Below, piece by piece: positions 6,997 to 13,777 of a stretch of DNA of 17,249 nucleotides. Both the position numbers and the translations under genes were made by a program. Position 1 is the stretch's first letter, and every line of letters begins with the position of its first letter. The stretch is from Rickettsiales bacterium (GTDB taxonomy: Bacteria > Pseudomonadota > Alphaproteobacteria > Rs-D84). A model generated the notes under the pieces. The model worked only from the letters and a program-made list of their open reading frames with translations, was not told where the DNA came from and ran no database searches. The DNA is taken from the NCBI GenBank assembly GCA_031259745.1, contig JAIRLB010000026.1:1-17249 (forward strand). Reading direction: 5' to 3'.

Positions 6997-7709
6997 AAAT
7001 AATCGCAATCGCGTTTATGATGCTGATATCTTCCGCGAATGTTTTTGCGGGGTGTCTTTCAATAGAGGATATGGAAAATATGGGCGTGGATGAATTTATG
7101 CAAAATTTCACAAAGGAAAACATACTTTGTGCGTTACGCGGCAAGGCGGAATCCGCCCGGTTGCGCGAGAATTCGGCAGCGAGCAAGCTGTTGGGTGGGG
7201 CTGCGATGGCCGCCAGCGGCATTTGGGGGAAGATGTTGATGGAGGGGATGGCGGAAAAGAAGGCGGATGAGGCCTCTGAACGGGATATGGCCGCATATCT
7301 TGCGACTTTTACCTGCGACTTCGGCCAGGGAAGGAATATCAAGGGCGGGGAAAAAGAAATCATTCTGCCCGGCGGAAACGATATGATATCCCTTTACGCG
7401 GAATACAAGAAGATATCGGCGGACTTAAAGGCGGCGAAAGAAGCATTGGGACTTAATCCTGGGATAGAATCAGAAACTGTACTTGATAAAGCGGATGCGG
7501 GGTTATACGGCAATAGAGCGTTAGGGAAGACCGAAGGGGCGTTTACCAGCGTATCGCGTGCATTATCTGATCCGGCTGGCAGGGATGCATCCGAATGGGA
7601 TGCTCAGAAGTCCGGTTCCGCGAACCGGGCCAAGACCGGCGGCATAGTTGCCGGCGCAGGCCTGCTCGGCGCCGCTGTCGGAAATTTGGCTGTTAATGGC
7701 GATAATTGA
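6993..7709 (+). CDS. Small exported protein or lipoprotein, function unknown
   Basis: The ATG at 6993 overlaps the stop of the upstream exported gene (ATGA), so the two are probably translated together. The 238-residue product starts with a clear signal peptide, MKIIAIAFMMLISSANVFAG, followed by Cys21. The -3 to +1 sequence FAGC is close to a lipobox but has Phe where Leu is usual, so either signal peptidase I or lipoprotein processing is possible. The body is Ala/Gly/Glu-rich and mostly helical-looking, with Cys near 47 and 105. The C-terminus has a Gly/Ala-rich hydrophobic stretch, GGIVAGAGLLGAAVGNLAV, which could insert in a membrane or form a glycine zipper. I do not recognise a family. 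It ends 6 bp before the convergent RHH gene. Confidence 0.72.
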   Translation: MKIIAIAFMMLISSANVFAGCLSIEDMENMGVDEFMQNFTKENILCALRGKAESARLRENSAASKLLGGAAMAASGIWGKMLMEGMAEKKADEASERDMAAYLATFTCDFGQGRNIKGGEKEIILPGGNDMISLYAEYKKISADLKAAKEALGLNPGIESETVLDKADAGLYGNRALGKTEGAFTSVSRALSDPAGRDASEWDAQKSGSANRAKTGGIVAGAGLLGAAVGNLAVNGDN

Positions 7710-7715
7710 TAAATG

Positions 7716-7928
7716 TCAGATTTTTTTTGTCGTCAGCCTGCGCAGAATCCATATTCGTGTTTCGGAAGAAAGATTAGTGTCCGCATGGCGCGCCGTGTCG
7801 ATCGAATTGATAATAGCCGCGATAGAAGTTTTATCCGCGGCAGCTATTTTCTTCAAGGCGTCCGCAAACTCATCTTCCAGCGATATGCTGGTATTATGCC
7901 CTGATAAGGATACGGATATTTTCCTCAT
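7716..7928 (-). CDS. Ribbon-helix-helix (RHH_4-type) DNA-binding protein
   Basis: This 70-residue protein has the layout of the alphaproteobacterial RHH_4 family. A short beta strand RKISVSLSGHNTSISLE (2-18) is followed by EFADALKKIAAADKTSIAAIINSID (20-44) forming the two helices, then a conserved tail with NLSSETRIWILRRL (52-65). Such proteins are usually small dimeric DNA-binding regulators. I chose ATG 7928 because conserved sequence starts there and GGGA lies 8 nt upstream; the frame extends 14 codons further 5' but only inside the neighbouring gene. The start overlaps the stop of the SUKH-like gene by one base (TGATG), so it is the last gene of a coupled operon and may regulate it. A run of eight A residues occurs near the 3' end on the coding strand. 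Confidence 0.85.
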   Translation of the reverse strand: MRKISVSLSGHNTSISLEDEFADALKKIAAADKTSIAAIINSIDTARHADTNLSSETRIWILRRLTTKKI

Positions 7929-8362
7929 CACATTTTTCCCGCAATCAGGCAGTCGGTCAGCGCGCGCCAAGGCTCTTCATATTTGCGCAGAGGCCTTAGC
8001 GTCGTGTTGTCCATCATAAAGCAGTTTCCGAATGTGTCGAATGCGAACCAAAACAGGTCGTTGCGGCCGAAAACCGTTTTGCCGCGCATTTGCGGCAGAT
8101 TCGAGATATCGCTATTTATTTGCAAAATGTTTGGGACTGGAAATTTCTTGGCAGTCTTATTTTCCCGGGGTCCGAATACATACGCGTCGCCCAAAATGAT
8201 TCCTCCGACCGTCTTGTACAAATCGATTGCGAACATGGGCAGTATGGCCGCGCGTATGTTTTGCAGACCATTGCCGGCCAGTGTTATTTCGCGGTCCGCG
8301 GCTGCTGGGGCGAAAACAGCGCCGTTTGATTTCATCAAAGATAAAAGTTCATCAATTGCCAT
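7928..8362 (-). CDS. SUKH-superfamily (SMI1/KNR4, YrhA-like) protein
   Basis: The 144-residue protein shows the SUKH layout. The block LPMFAIDLYKTVGGIILGDAYVFG (41-64) corresponds to the family's LPxDYxxFLxxxNGGxLxxxxIFG. The block VFGRNDLFWFAFDTFGNCFMMD (97-118) corresponds to the IGxxxGxxxxxDxxGxVxxxD strand-rich segment, and a C-terminal helix follows with the typical EEPWRALTDCL (129-139). SUKH proteins include many immunity proteins of polymorphic toxins, frequently against HNH-type nucleases, but others have unrelated binding roles. Here the gene lies 2 bp downstream of a protein with HNH-like residue spacing, which makes an immunity role worth considering. It overlaps the RHH gene by one base. 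The superfamily assignment comes from pattern recognition; the function is inferred. Confidence 0.68.
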   Translation of the reverse strand: MAIDELLSLMKSNGAVFAPAAADREITLAGNGLQNIRAAILPMFAIDLYKTVGGIILGDAYVFGPRENKTAKKFPVPNILQINSDISNLPQMRGKTVFGRNDLFWFAFDTFGNCFMMDNTTLRPLRKYEEPWRALTDCLIAGKM

Positions 8363-8363
8363 A

Positions 8364-8870
8364 TCATTCCACTCCGCGTCCCGCGGCTATTTGCGCCGCC
8401 ATCTGAGACAGCCGGTCTTCTGTCGCGTTGCCGCCATCGCTACCGCCGGCCGTATGCGCCGGAATATAAACCTTTTTAACGGGATTCGGCAGCCAAATTA
8501 TCGAGTTTCCAGATTGTTCTATGATAAAGATATCCATGTTGTGGCTGTGCGGGAATGTTCTGCACATAAACATATTTTCAAGCTCCAGCTTGCCGCCCCA
8601 TACCAGCGGGACGCGCAGGCGTATGGATAAATTAGCCGGCATGGCGCGGCCCATAATCAGTCCCATAGATTCGTCTTGCGACAAATTCAGAAAAGCCAGC
8701 TCTTCGGCAGAATCGATCAGCGAACGCATAAATTCGCGCCGCAGATTCTTGTATTTGACAAACCAATCGGGTGAAACGGCGGCTTCGGCAGCGGTAAATT
8801 CCATTACCGGCAGATCGTCCATCAAAAGGTCCGCAAGGCGCTTTTCAGCCGCTGCTTTTCTTACATTCAT
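8364..8870 (-). CDS. Uncharacterised protein with degenerate HNH-like motif
   Basis: The 168-residue product is not confidently assignable. Residues 84-113 read like an HNH nuclease core: Pro88, Gly92-Gly93, Asn99, Cys103, then PHSHNMD with His108, His110 and Asp113. The P-x3-GG-x5-N spacing equals that of classical HNH proteins. However, the Asp/Glu-His pair normally 3-4 residues before the Pro is Arg84-Leu85, so catalysis by the standard mechanism is unlikely or the resemblance is fortuitous. The C-terminus is Gly-rich (AHTAGGSDGGNAT). There is no signal peptide or membrane segment. ATG 8870 was chosen; GGAG lies only 2 nt upstream, and a TTG at 8885 would add five residues. It sits between a membrane-protein gene and the SUKH gene with gaps of 21 and 1 bp, so all four genes are likely one operon. 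Confidence 0.6.
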   Translation of the reverse strand: MNVRKAAAEKRLADLLMDDLPVMEFTAAEAAVSPDWFVKYKNLRREFMRSLIDSAEELAFLNLSQDESMGLIMGRAMPANLSIRLRVPLVWGGKLELENMFMCRTFPHSHNMDIFIIEQSGNSIIWLPNPVKKVYIPAHTAGGSDGGNATEDRLSQMAAQIAAGRGVE

Positions 8871-8891
8871 ATCTCCAGATACCAAAGTCTT

Positions 8892-9779
8892 TTATGACTT
8901 GTTAAAGTAATCCGCCGCCGTATCTATGTATTCGGAATAGGCGTCAAAATCTTCTTTTTCCTCTTCGGGCAATTCTCTGTTTGGGTGCGCGCCCATATAG
9001 TCGCGCAGAGCATCGACAGAATCAAATTTCTCAATTTCAATACTGTTCGGCGCGTTGTCCGGCTTGGGATTGATTACGAAAGCGCGTATGTCGATCCGAA
9101 TGTCTTCCAATGTTTCTGTAAATAAGTTGCCCAGTTTGTCCGCGGCTTCCGACAATTTGGACGGCTCTGTGCCAACCGCGCCAATCCACAGAATTTCATC
9201 GGAACCGATTGCAAACAGCGCGGGTCTGAATCCGCCGATGCGCGGAGGCTTTTTTACCTTATACCCGGCCGATTCAAAGATTTGCCCAATATACGCAAAG
9301 CTTTCGGGAATTTCCGCTGTCGCCGATATTGCGGGCCCAGCAGCCGGCACAGGGCTGTTATTTGCATTATGCGCGGCGACATAACCGTTTTGTATCGGCA
9401 TTTTCAACCTTGGCGGCCGCGCAAAAGCCGGACCGGCCCAAGCGGCTTCGGGCGCCTTTTTTTCCGATTCAGCCGCACAATGACCGACAGGTTGTTTCCC
9501 ATCCGCCGCCAGCGTTTTTGACGCCAATGTAATTTTTCTGAATCTGGGGCGCGCAATCAAATACAGGCCGCCGGTCATCACAAAGACAATGATGATCATA
9601 GAGATGTAAAAGGACGGCGCGATAGCGGTGTCGGATGCCTGCAACTGACCCAGGTATCGCCAATGCTTGATAGTAAATATATTGAATCCGAATTTTGTGT
9701 TAAACCAAAAGCTCGCGCCCAAGGCAAATGCCAAGAGCCATAACAATCCCAATAAAAAGCGATCGATTTGTTTTTTCAT
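8892..9779 (-). CDS. Inner-membrane protein with two N-terminal TM helices and a cytoplasmic C-terminal domain
   Basis: The 295-residue product is not recognised. Two hydrophobic segments are clear, at about 8-26 and 57-76, separated by some 30 polar residues that would face the periplasm. Positive charges before the first and after the second segment (RPRFRK) place both ends in the cytoplasm. A Pro/Ala-rich linker (about 85-155) leads to an alpha/beta domain (about 160-270) containing FAYIGQIFESAGYKV, LFAIGSDEILWIGAV and ETLEDIRIDIRAFVI, and then a very acidic tail. The alternation of strands and helices is loosely reminiscent of restriction-endonuclease-like folds, but no catalytic D...ExK set is evident. 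It is the first gene of the minus-strand operon. The start ATG at 9779 lacks a strong Shine-Dalgarno sequence. Confidence 0.7.
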   Translation of the reverse strand: MKKQIDRFLLGLLWLLAFALGASFWFNTKFGFNIFTIKHWRYLGQLQASDTAIAPSFYISMIIIVFVMTGGLYLIARPRFRKITLASKTLAADGKQPVGHCAAESEKKAPEAAWAGPAFARPPRLKMPIQNGYVAAHNANNSPVPAAGPAISATAEIPESFAYIGQIFESAGYKVKKPPRIGGFRPALFAIGSDEILWIGAVGTEPSKLSEAADKLGNLFTETLEDIRIDIRAFVINPKPDNAPNSIEIEKFDSVDALRDYMGAHPNRELPEEEKEDFDAYSEYIDTAADYFNKS

Positions 9780-9821
9780 CTCGTTTCAATTGTATCATAT
9801 TTGTGATAAAGTAAAAAGCGA

Positions 9822-10490
9822 ATGATTGACCTGGAGTATCTTTTTAATGAAAACATTATGGGGCTGATTTGCCCGGACGGGCTTGATGCGACTGATTTGA
9901 TTCATATCGCGGGCAATGCGGCCGCGAAGAAGATATCGGTCATATCCGCCGGCCCCGAGTCAGTTGAATGCTTGTGGACGTGGCTGGAAAAGAAACCGGC
10001 CAGGATACTGGCGCGCTTTTTTATTGAGATGCCTAAAAAGACGGATTTTGTCCAAGAAATATCCAGTTTGTCCGAACAAATAAATTTTGTTTTCAAAAAA
10101 GGCGCGGCCGGGGCGCAGGTATTTGTCCCGCATGCGGTTTTGGAGTCTTTCATCAACGAACTGCTGCCGGTGCGGGATGGACTGTTTTTCAACAAAGATT
10201 TATGCGTTGGTATGGATATTAATGGGATTAACGCTGGGGATTGGACGGATGTTTTTGCCAATCTAAAGAAAATGAAAGCAGACGCGCTGCTGCTGTATCT
10301 GTCGCAAAACAGAAAGGGAAATCCAGATTTTGTCGGACGCATTTACGGGCTGCTGGAAAATTTTGATTTTGAATTTAACGGCCATCTGCATTTTATGCTG
10401 GGCAATGATTATGCTAGGATAGAGCAAACTTGGCGTCTGATTAACAAAATGCGCCATGAAATCGCCGGCAGGATAAGGTTTTTTGTATAA
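9822..10490 (+). CDS. Uncharacterised beta/alpha (possibly TIM-barrel-like) protein
   Basis: The 222-residue protein is unrecognised by name. Hydrophobic strands alternate with helices about eight times: GLICP near 14, KISVISAG near 37, ARILARFFI near 60, INFVFKK near 88, LFFN/LCVGMDING near 122-134, ADALLLYL near 151, GHLHFML near 186 and GRIRFFV at the end. That rhythm suggests a (beta/alpha)8 barrel, but no phosphate-binding loop or cofactor motif is clear enough to name a reaction. There is no signal peptide, so it is probably cytoplasmic. It starts 42 bp from the divergent membrane-protein operon, with only a weak purine stretch before the ATG. The gene is followed by a 9-bp hairpin. The coding assignment is good; the function is unknown. 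Confidence 0.68.
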   Translation: MIDLEYLFNENIMGLICPDGLDATDLIHIAGNAAAKKISVISAGPESVECLWTWLEKKPARILARFFIEMPKKTDFVQEISSLSEQINFVFKKGAAGAQVFVPHAVLESFINELLPVRDGLFFNKDLCVGMDINGINAGDWTDVFANLKKMKADALLLYLSQNRKGNPDFVGRIYGLLENFDFEFNGHLHFMLGNDYARIEQTWRLINKMRHEIAGRIRFFV

Positions 10491-10495
10491 TTTCA

Positions 10496-10518
10496 AGTCC
10501 AAACCCTCCGTTTGGATT
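10496..10518 (+). terminator. Weak candidate terminator hairpin after the beta/alpha gene
   Basis: TCCAAAC (10498-10504) pairs perfectly with GTTTGGA (10510-10516) around the loop CCTCC; one wobble and one further A-T pair give about 9 bp. Only a broken T-rich stretch follows, so rho-independent termination would be weak. Its position 6 nt after the stop codon at 10488-10490 is the main support. Confidence 0.4.
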
Positions 10519-10574
10519 AGATATTTTGCAAAGATTTTTTCAATTGACAATGCATTGAATATTATAGTTTCAAA

Positions 10575-10687
10575 TGACAAGGAAGTATCTATTGCAGACT
10601 TGTGGGGGGCGCGGTTCCCGCGCCCAAGGGCGGCGAAACGCCGCCCATACCGGGGGATCAAACAAATATAAAGATACTTTCTTGTCA
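10575..10687. repeat. Nested palindromic element: 16-bp arms enclosing two perfect GC-rich hairpins
   Basis: The arms TGACAAGGAAGTATCT (10575-10590) and 10672-10687 are reverse complements except for one G/T pair. They enclose two perfect 8-bp stems: GGGCGCGG/CCGCGCCC (10607-10614/10618-10625, loop TTC) and GGGCGGCG/CGCCGCCC (10628-10635/10639-10646, loop AAA). The interior is very GC-rich while the flanks are AT-rich. It could be a structured small RNA, or a dispersed REP/MITE-like palindrome. No reading frame inside looks like a protein. It shares short strings (CGGGGGAT, TTGCAGAC) with the leader element at 5584-5763. Confidence 0.6.
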
Positions 10688-10863
10688 GTCGAGCCATAAT
10701 TATAGAAATTTGTACAATTCAAACGAGGTTTGTTGCAGGCTTAGCCAACTTGCAACGTGATAAAGTCAAGAATGAGTCAGATTTCTTTCTGTGCAAGGAG
10801 GCGATCTTGGCCAACGCGTTTCAAATCAAAATTCAATAACTAGGATTTTTATCAAAAATATGA

Positions 10864-10879
10864 TATACTTAATTTAAGT
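10864..10879 (+). promoter_or_regulatory. Candidate -10 box and 13-bp palindrome before the autotransporter gene
   Basis: TATACT at 10864-10869 is the best -10 candidate; the matching -35 position (around 10841-10846) is poor. Overlapping it is the perfect palindrome ACTTAA-T-TTAAGT (10867-10879), which would span the region just before and at the start site and could be an operator. The leader to ATG 10894 is AT-rich and lacks a clear Shine-Dalgarno sequence. Confidence 0.4.
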
Positions 10880-10893
10880 AGTTATTTTTATAA

Positions 10894-13776
10894 ATGAACA
10901 AATTAAAAAGAATTATTTTTTTAAGTTCGTTTTTGTCAGTCATGGCTTTGACTGCAGGTTATGCTACTGATGTGCCGGATTGGAACAATGGGATCGTCCA
11001 AGGCGATTTTGTTATGAATGGTGGCTCGTCGAATACCAATGCCATAGCAGTATGCGATGGAAATTCTCTTAATGTAAACAGTAATGGTCAATCTGTAAAT
11101 GGCGTGACTTTTACCATTATCAACGGTATCACCGTTGATAAAGACCTTCTGCATAATTCCGGTTTGGCCAGCTCAGGTTCTGGCAGTTTCGCTATATTGG
11201 GTGATAACACAACTATCAGCGCTGGTGGCAATGTCGTAATTGGAGGTGCAATCACTGCTGGCGGTAAGAAACTGACATTGGGCGGTGCAAGCATACAAGC
11301 GGATTCTTTGAATGCAAAAACAACCAGCGATCTTGTTTTGAATACGGATGTCATATCTGTCCAGCATGCTATTTTTGAATCTGGCAGTATAACGACAGTC
11401 AATTCAAATCTTGCAAACGCTTCTTTATCGGCGAGTGATTCTGTTTCCATAAACGGCGGGCTGTATATGGGAGATTCCACCGCAGAGACGACGGATATCG
11501 TTCAGATTGTGTCTGCGTCTGACAATAATGTTTATACTGTTTCTGCCACAAATACTTTGGATATATCCGGCGGCGTTAATGCTGATAAAGGAAAACTGGT
11601 TATAAATGGCAATACTGTCAAGATTGCCAAAGATGTATCGGGCCAAGTTGATTTTGGCGTTGATAATCTAAATATCGGCGGTTCATCATTGAATTCGGAT
11701 ACATCGCTTGACTGGCAAGATAGGCTTACCAATTACGGAACTGGGGATTTGTACGCGGATGGAACGCTGATTTCGGAAAATGATATATTAATCGGCGGCA
11801 ATGTGGACGGCGAACTGAATATCGCCAGCAACGCAGGCGATATGTGGGTAGGGGAAGATCTGCAAGGATATCTGAGCATTGATGTCAACAACCTGTATGT
11901 TTTGGGAAACATAAGCAGTGCCGGAAATATCAAGGCAGACACGGTCAATGTCGGCGAAGATTTGACAGGCGACAGCGGCGGGCTGCTCATCCAGGCGGAT
12001 TCCGTGAATGTTGGCGGAGACCTGTCCGGGGACCTGAAAATCGATGCGGATAAAATAAATGTAAACCATGATGTTTTGGGCGGCGCAAAATTCAGGCCGA
12101 ATTTGCCGGGGAACGATTCGACCGGCGATGCGGAAACGGATTTTCATGTCAGTCCGAACGGGTCTGCATATAATGGTTCCACTGGAAAATATGATTTGTT
12201 CAAGCAGACGGATTTATCCGTAGCCGGCACGTATTTTTTCAATAATGATTCTTATTTGCAGCTGGTATTGAATTCCAAAACCGCCGCCAGCAACGGAAGT
12301 GCCGATTATGATTATAGCCTGGATGACGCCTTGATGACAGTAGGCGGATTTGACGCCAGCGGGGTCACATTATCTCCGGACTTCAGCGATATGGATTCGT
12401 ATCCTAATATCGAGATCTTGGTGGATAATCTGGACCAGACAATACCCAAAATCAAGCTGATATCGGTAACCGGCAACGGGATATTGAAGCTGGGCAGCCT
12501 GGATTTTGCGGGCCTGTGGTTCTATTGGGACAAGGATAATGACGGCGTTGCGGACATGCGCCTTTTCCAGGAAACCAAATTGGTCGCGGAAAGCAATAAT
12601 GTCTATGCAATTGTAGCGATGATGGATTCTATCGAATCCTTGACGCGCCTGGCCCCTGCCAGCGACGGGAATGACATCCAGGTCGCAGCCGCGGTTGATG
12701 ATTTGATTCTGCACAGATTGCGCGGTTATGCCGGATACTCCAATGACGATTTGAACAATTACTATACGTCCGTGATGCGAATTTTGTTCCCGAATTCGGA
12801 TATTTATTATGATTTGATGTTAAGCGGCGGTTCCGCCAGGGATGCAGCGGATGTCATGGTTTCGCAAAATCCGAACTATGCGTTGGATTTTGTCCGCAGC
12901 ATCGGTTTGGGCAGTATTGAGGATATCGGAAATAAATTGTACGTGTCCGGCCGAGTGTCCAGAAACGCCGTCGCGGATCAATTGATTGAAGATTTTACCT
13001 GGATACGTTATTTGGACAAGCGGGTCGGATGGCTGCGCATGGGGTTTGGCGGCGATGTCGCGTCATTTAACTTTGGCGCCGATGCCAAGATTAAAAAGTT
13101 TATCGCAGGATTTAATTTTGGTCATAACAGGATGGATTTTGGCAATCTGGACGGCTCTACCATGAATTTTGGATTGTATGGAGCGTATGAGTGGAAAAAA
13201 TGGGCGCGCCTTTACGCCAATGCGAATCTAGCCGTGCATTCCGCACGGGCCAAGACGAATAGTCTGATTGTCGGGGAAATAGCGTCTGAATTTTCGACCG
13301 CAGACACAACATTGGATGTTGGCATTTTGCATAAGATATTCGACCAATATGTATCGGGCCGCGGATATCTGACGTTCGGCGTGCAGGGCGGATACGGCTT
13401 TACACAGCGTTACAAGGGGGGCGATTTTATGGATGTGTCCTCGTCCGGCCGGGTCGTCTTGGCGCCCGGATATGAAATTGCATTGGGCAAGGATATATGG
13501 CTCAGCGTCGGCAGTTTTATGCGCCCATCCTTTAGGCTTGGGGTTGAATACGACCTTTTGGGAAACGCCAGCCGCGATCTTGATTTCAAATTCTCGGAAG
13601 TTGAAAATTGGCACCGCTGGATGGCGTCCGATTCCGAGGGCTTGTGGCTAAGGTTTGGCGGCCAGTTGGATTTTTCTTTCATCGTTGGAACCAACGTTTC
13701 CATCGGATACGAAGTTCTGAGGAACGGGGATTTCAAAGCAAATCAATTTAAATTAAGCGGGGCGTACAGATTCTGA
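10894..13776 (+). CDS. Autotransporter: beta-solenoid passenger with C-terminal outer-membrane barrel
   Basis: The 960-residue protein has a classic signal peptide (MNKLKRIIFLSSFLSVMALTAGYA, cleavage near 24). A long Gly/Asn/Asp-rich passenger (about 25-560) follows, with short repeating beta-solenoid rungs such as VNVGEDLTG and VNVGGDLSGDLKI. A DxDxDGxxD-type calcium-binding loop lies at D546-D554 (DKDNDGVAD). After a helical linker, residues about 705-960 alternate in the manner of a 12-stranded autotransporter barrel, with many aromatic girdle residues, and end in the outer-membrane signature KLSGAYRF. Type V secretion to the cell surface is therefore expected. No protease or adhesin signature is visible in the passenger, so its activity is unknown. 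The exported-protein gene at 13778 follows one base after the stop codon and is probably co-transcribed. Confidence 0.9.
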   Translation: MNKLKRIIFLSSFLSVMALTAGYATDVPDWNNGIVQGDFVMNGGSSNTNAIAVCDGNSLNVNSNGQSVNGVTFTIINGITVDKDLLHNSGLASSGSGSFAILGDNTTISAGGNVVIGGAITAGGKKLTLGGASIQADSLNAKTTSDLVLNTDVISVQHAIFESGSITTVNSNLANASLSASDSVSINGGLYMGDSTAETTDIVQIVSASDNNVYTVSATNTLDISGGVNADKGKLVINGNTVKIAKDVSGQVDFGVDNLNIGGSSLNSDTSLDWQDRLTNYGTGDLYADGTLISENDILIGGNVDGELNIASNAGDMWVGEDLQGYLSIDVNNLYVLGNISSAGNIKADTVNVGEDLTGDSGGLLIQADSVNVGGDLSGDLKIDADKINVNHDVLGGAKFRPNLPGNDSTGDAETDFHVSPNGSAYNGSTGKYDLFKQTDLSVAGTYFFNNDSYLQLVLNSKTAASNGSADYDYSLDDALMTVGGFDASGVTLSPDFSDMDSYPNIEILVDNLDQTIPKIKLISVTGNGILKLGSLDFAGLWFYWDKDNDGVADMRLFQETKLVAESNNVYAIVAMMDSIESLTRLAPASDGNDIQVAAAVDDLILHRLRGYAGYSNDDLNNYYTSVMRILFPNSDIYYDLMLSGGSARDAADVMVSQNPNYALDFVRSIGLGSIEDIGNKLYVSGRVSRNAVADQLIEDFTWIRYLDKRVGWLRMGFGGDVASFNFGADAKIKKFIAGFNFGHNRMDFGNLDGSTMNFGLYGAYEWKKWARLYANANLAVHSARAKTNSLIVGEIASEFSTADTTLDVGILHKIFDQYVSGRGYLTFGVQGGYGFTQRYKGGDFMDVSSSGRVVLAPGYEIALGKDIWLSVGSFMRPSFRLGVEYDLLGNASRDLDFKFSEVENWHRWMASDSEGLWLRFGGQLDFSFIVGTNVSIGYEVLRNGDFKANQFKLSGAYRF

Positions 13777-13777
13777 T

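Larger units (their letters stand above)
10491..10893. other. Gene-free 403-bp stretch with several palindromes
   Basis: No convincing gene is seen. From left to right it holds a 9-bp hairpin just after the beta/alpha gene, an imperfect inverted repeat TTCAAT/ATTGAA near 10540-10559, a nested palindromic element (10575-10687), a GTTGCA/TGCAAC inverted repeat near 10733-10756, two tiny overlapping ORFs (10772-10843 and 10807-10839) and the candidate promoter/palindrome of the autotransporter gene (10864-10879). Confidence 0.7.

Noticed and set aside
7710-7728. T8 run as a terminator for the 6993-7709 gene
   Set aside because: Only a 3-bp stem can be drawn before it; the T-run is the complement of AAA codons in the RHH gene.
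8892-9779. Assignment of the two-TM protein to a type IV secretion system
   Set aside because: The topology is compatible, but no motif specific to a secretion component is visible and no other secretion genes are nearby.
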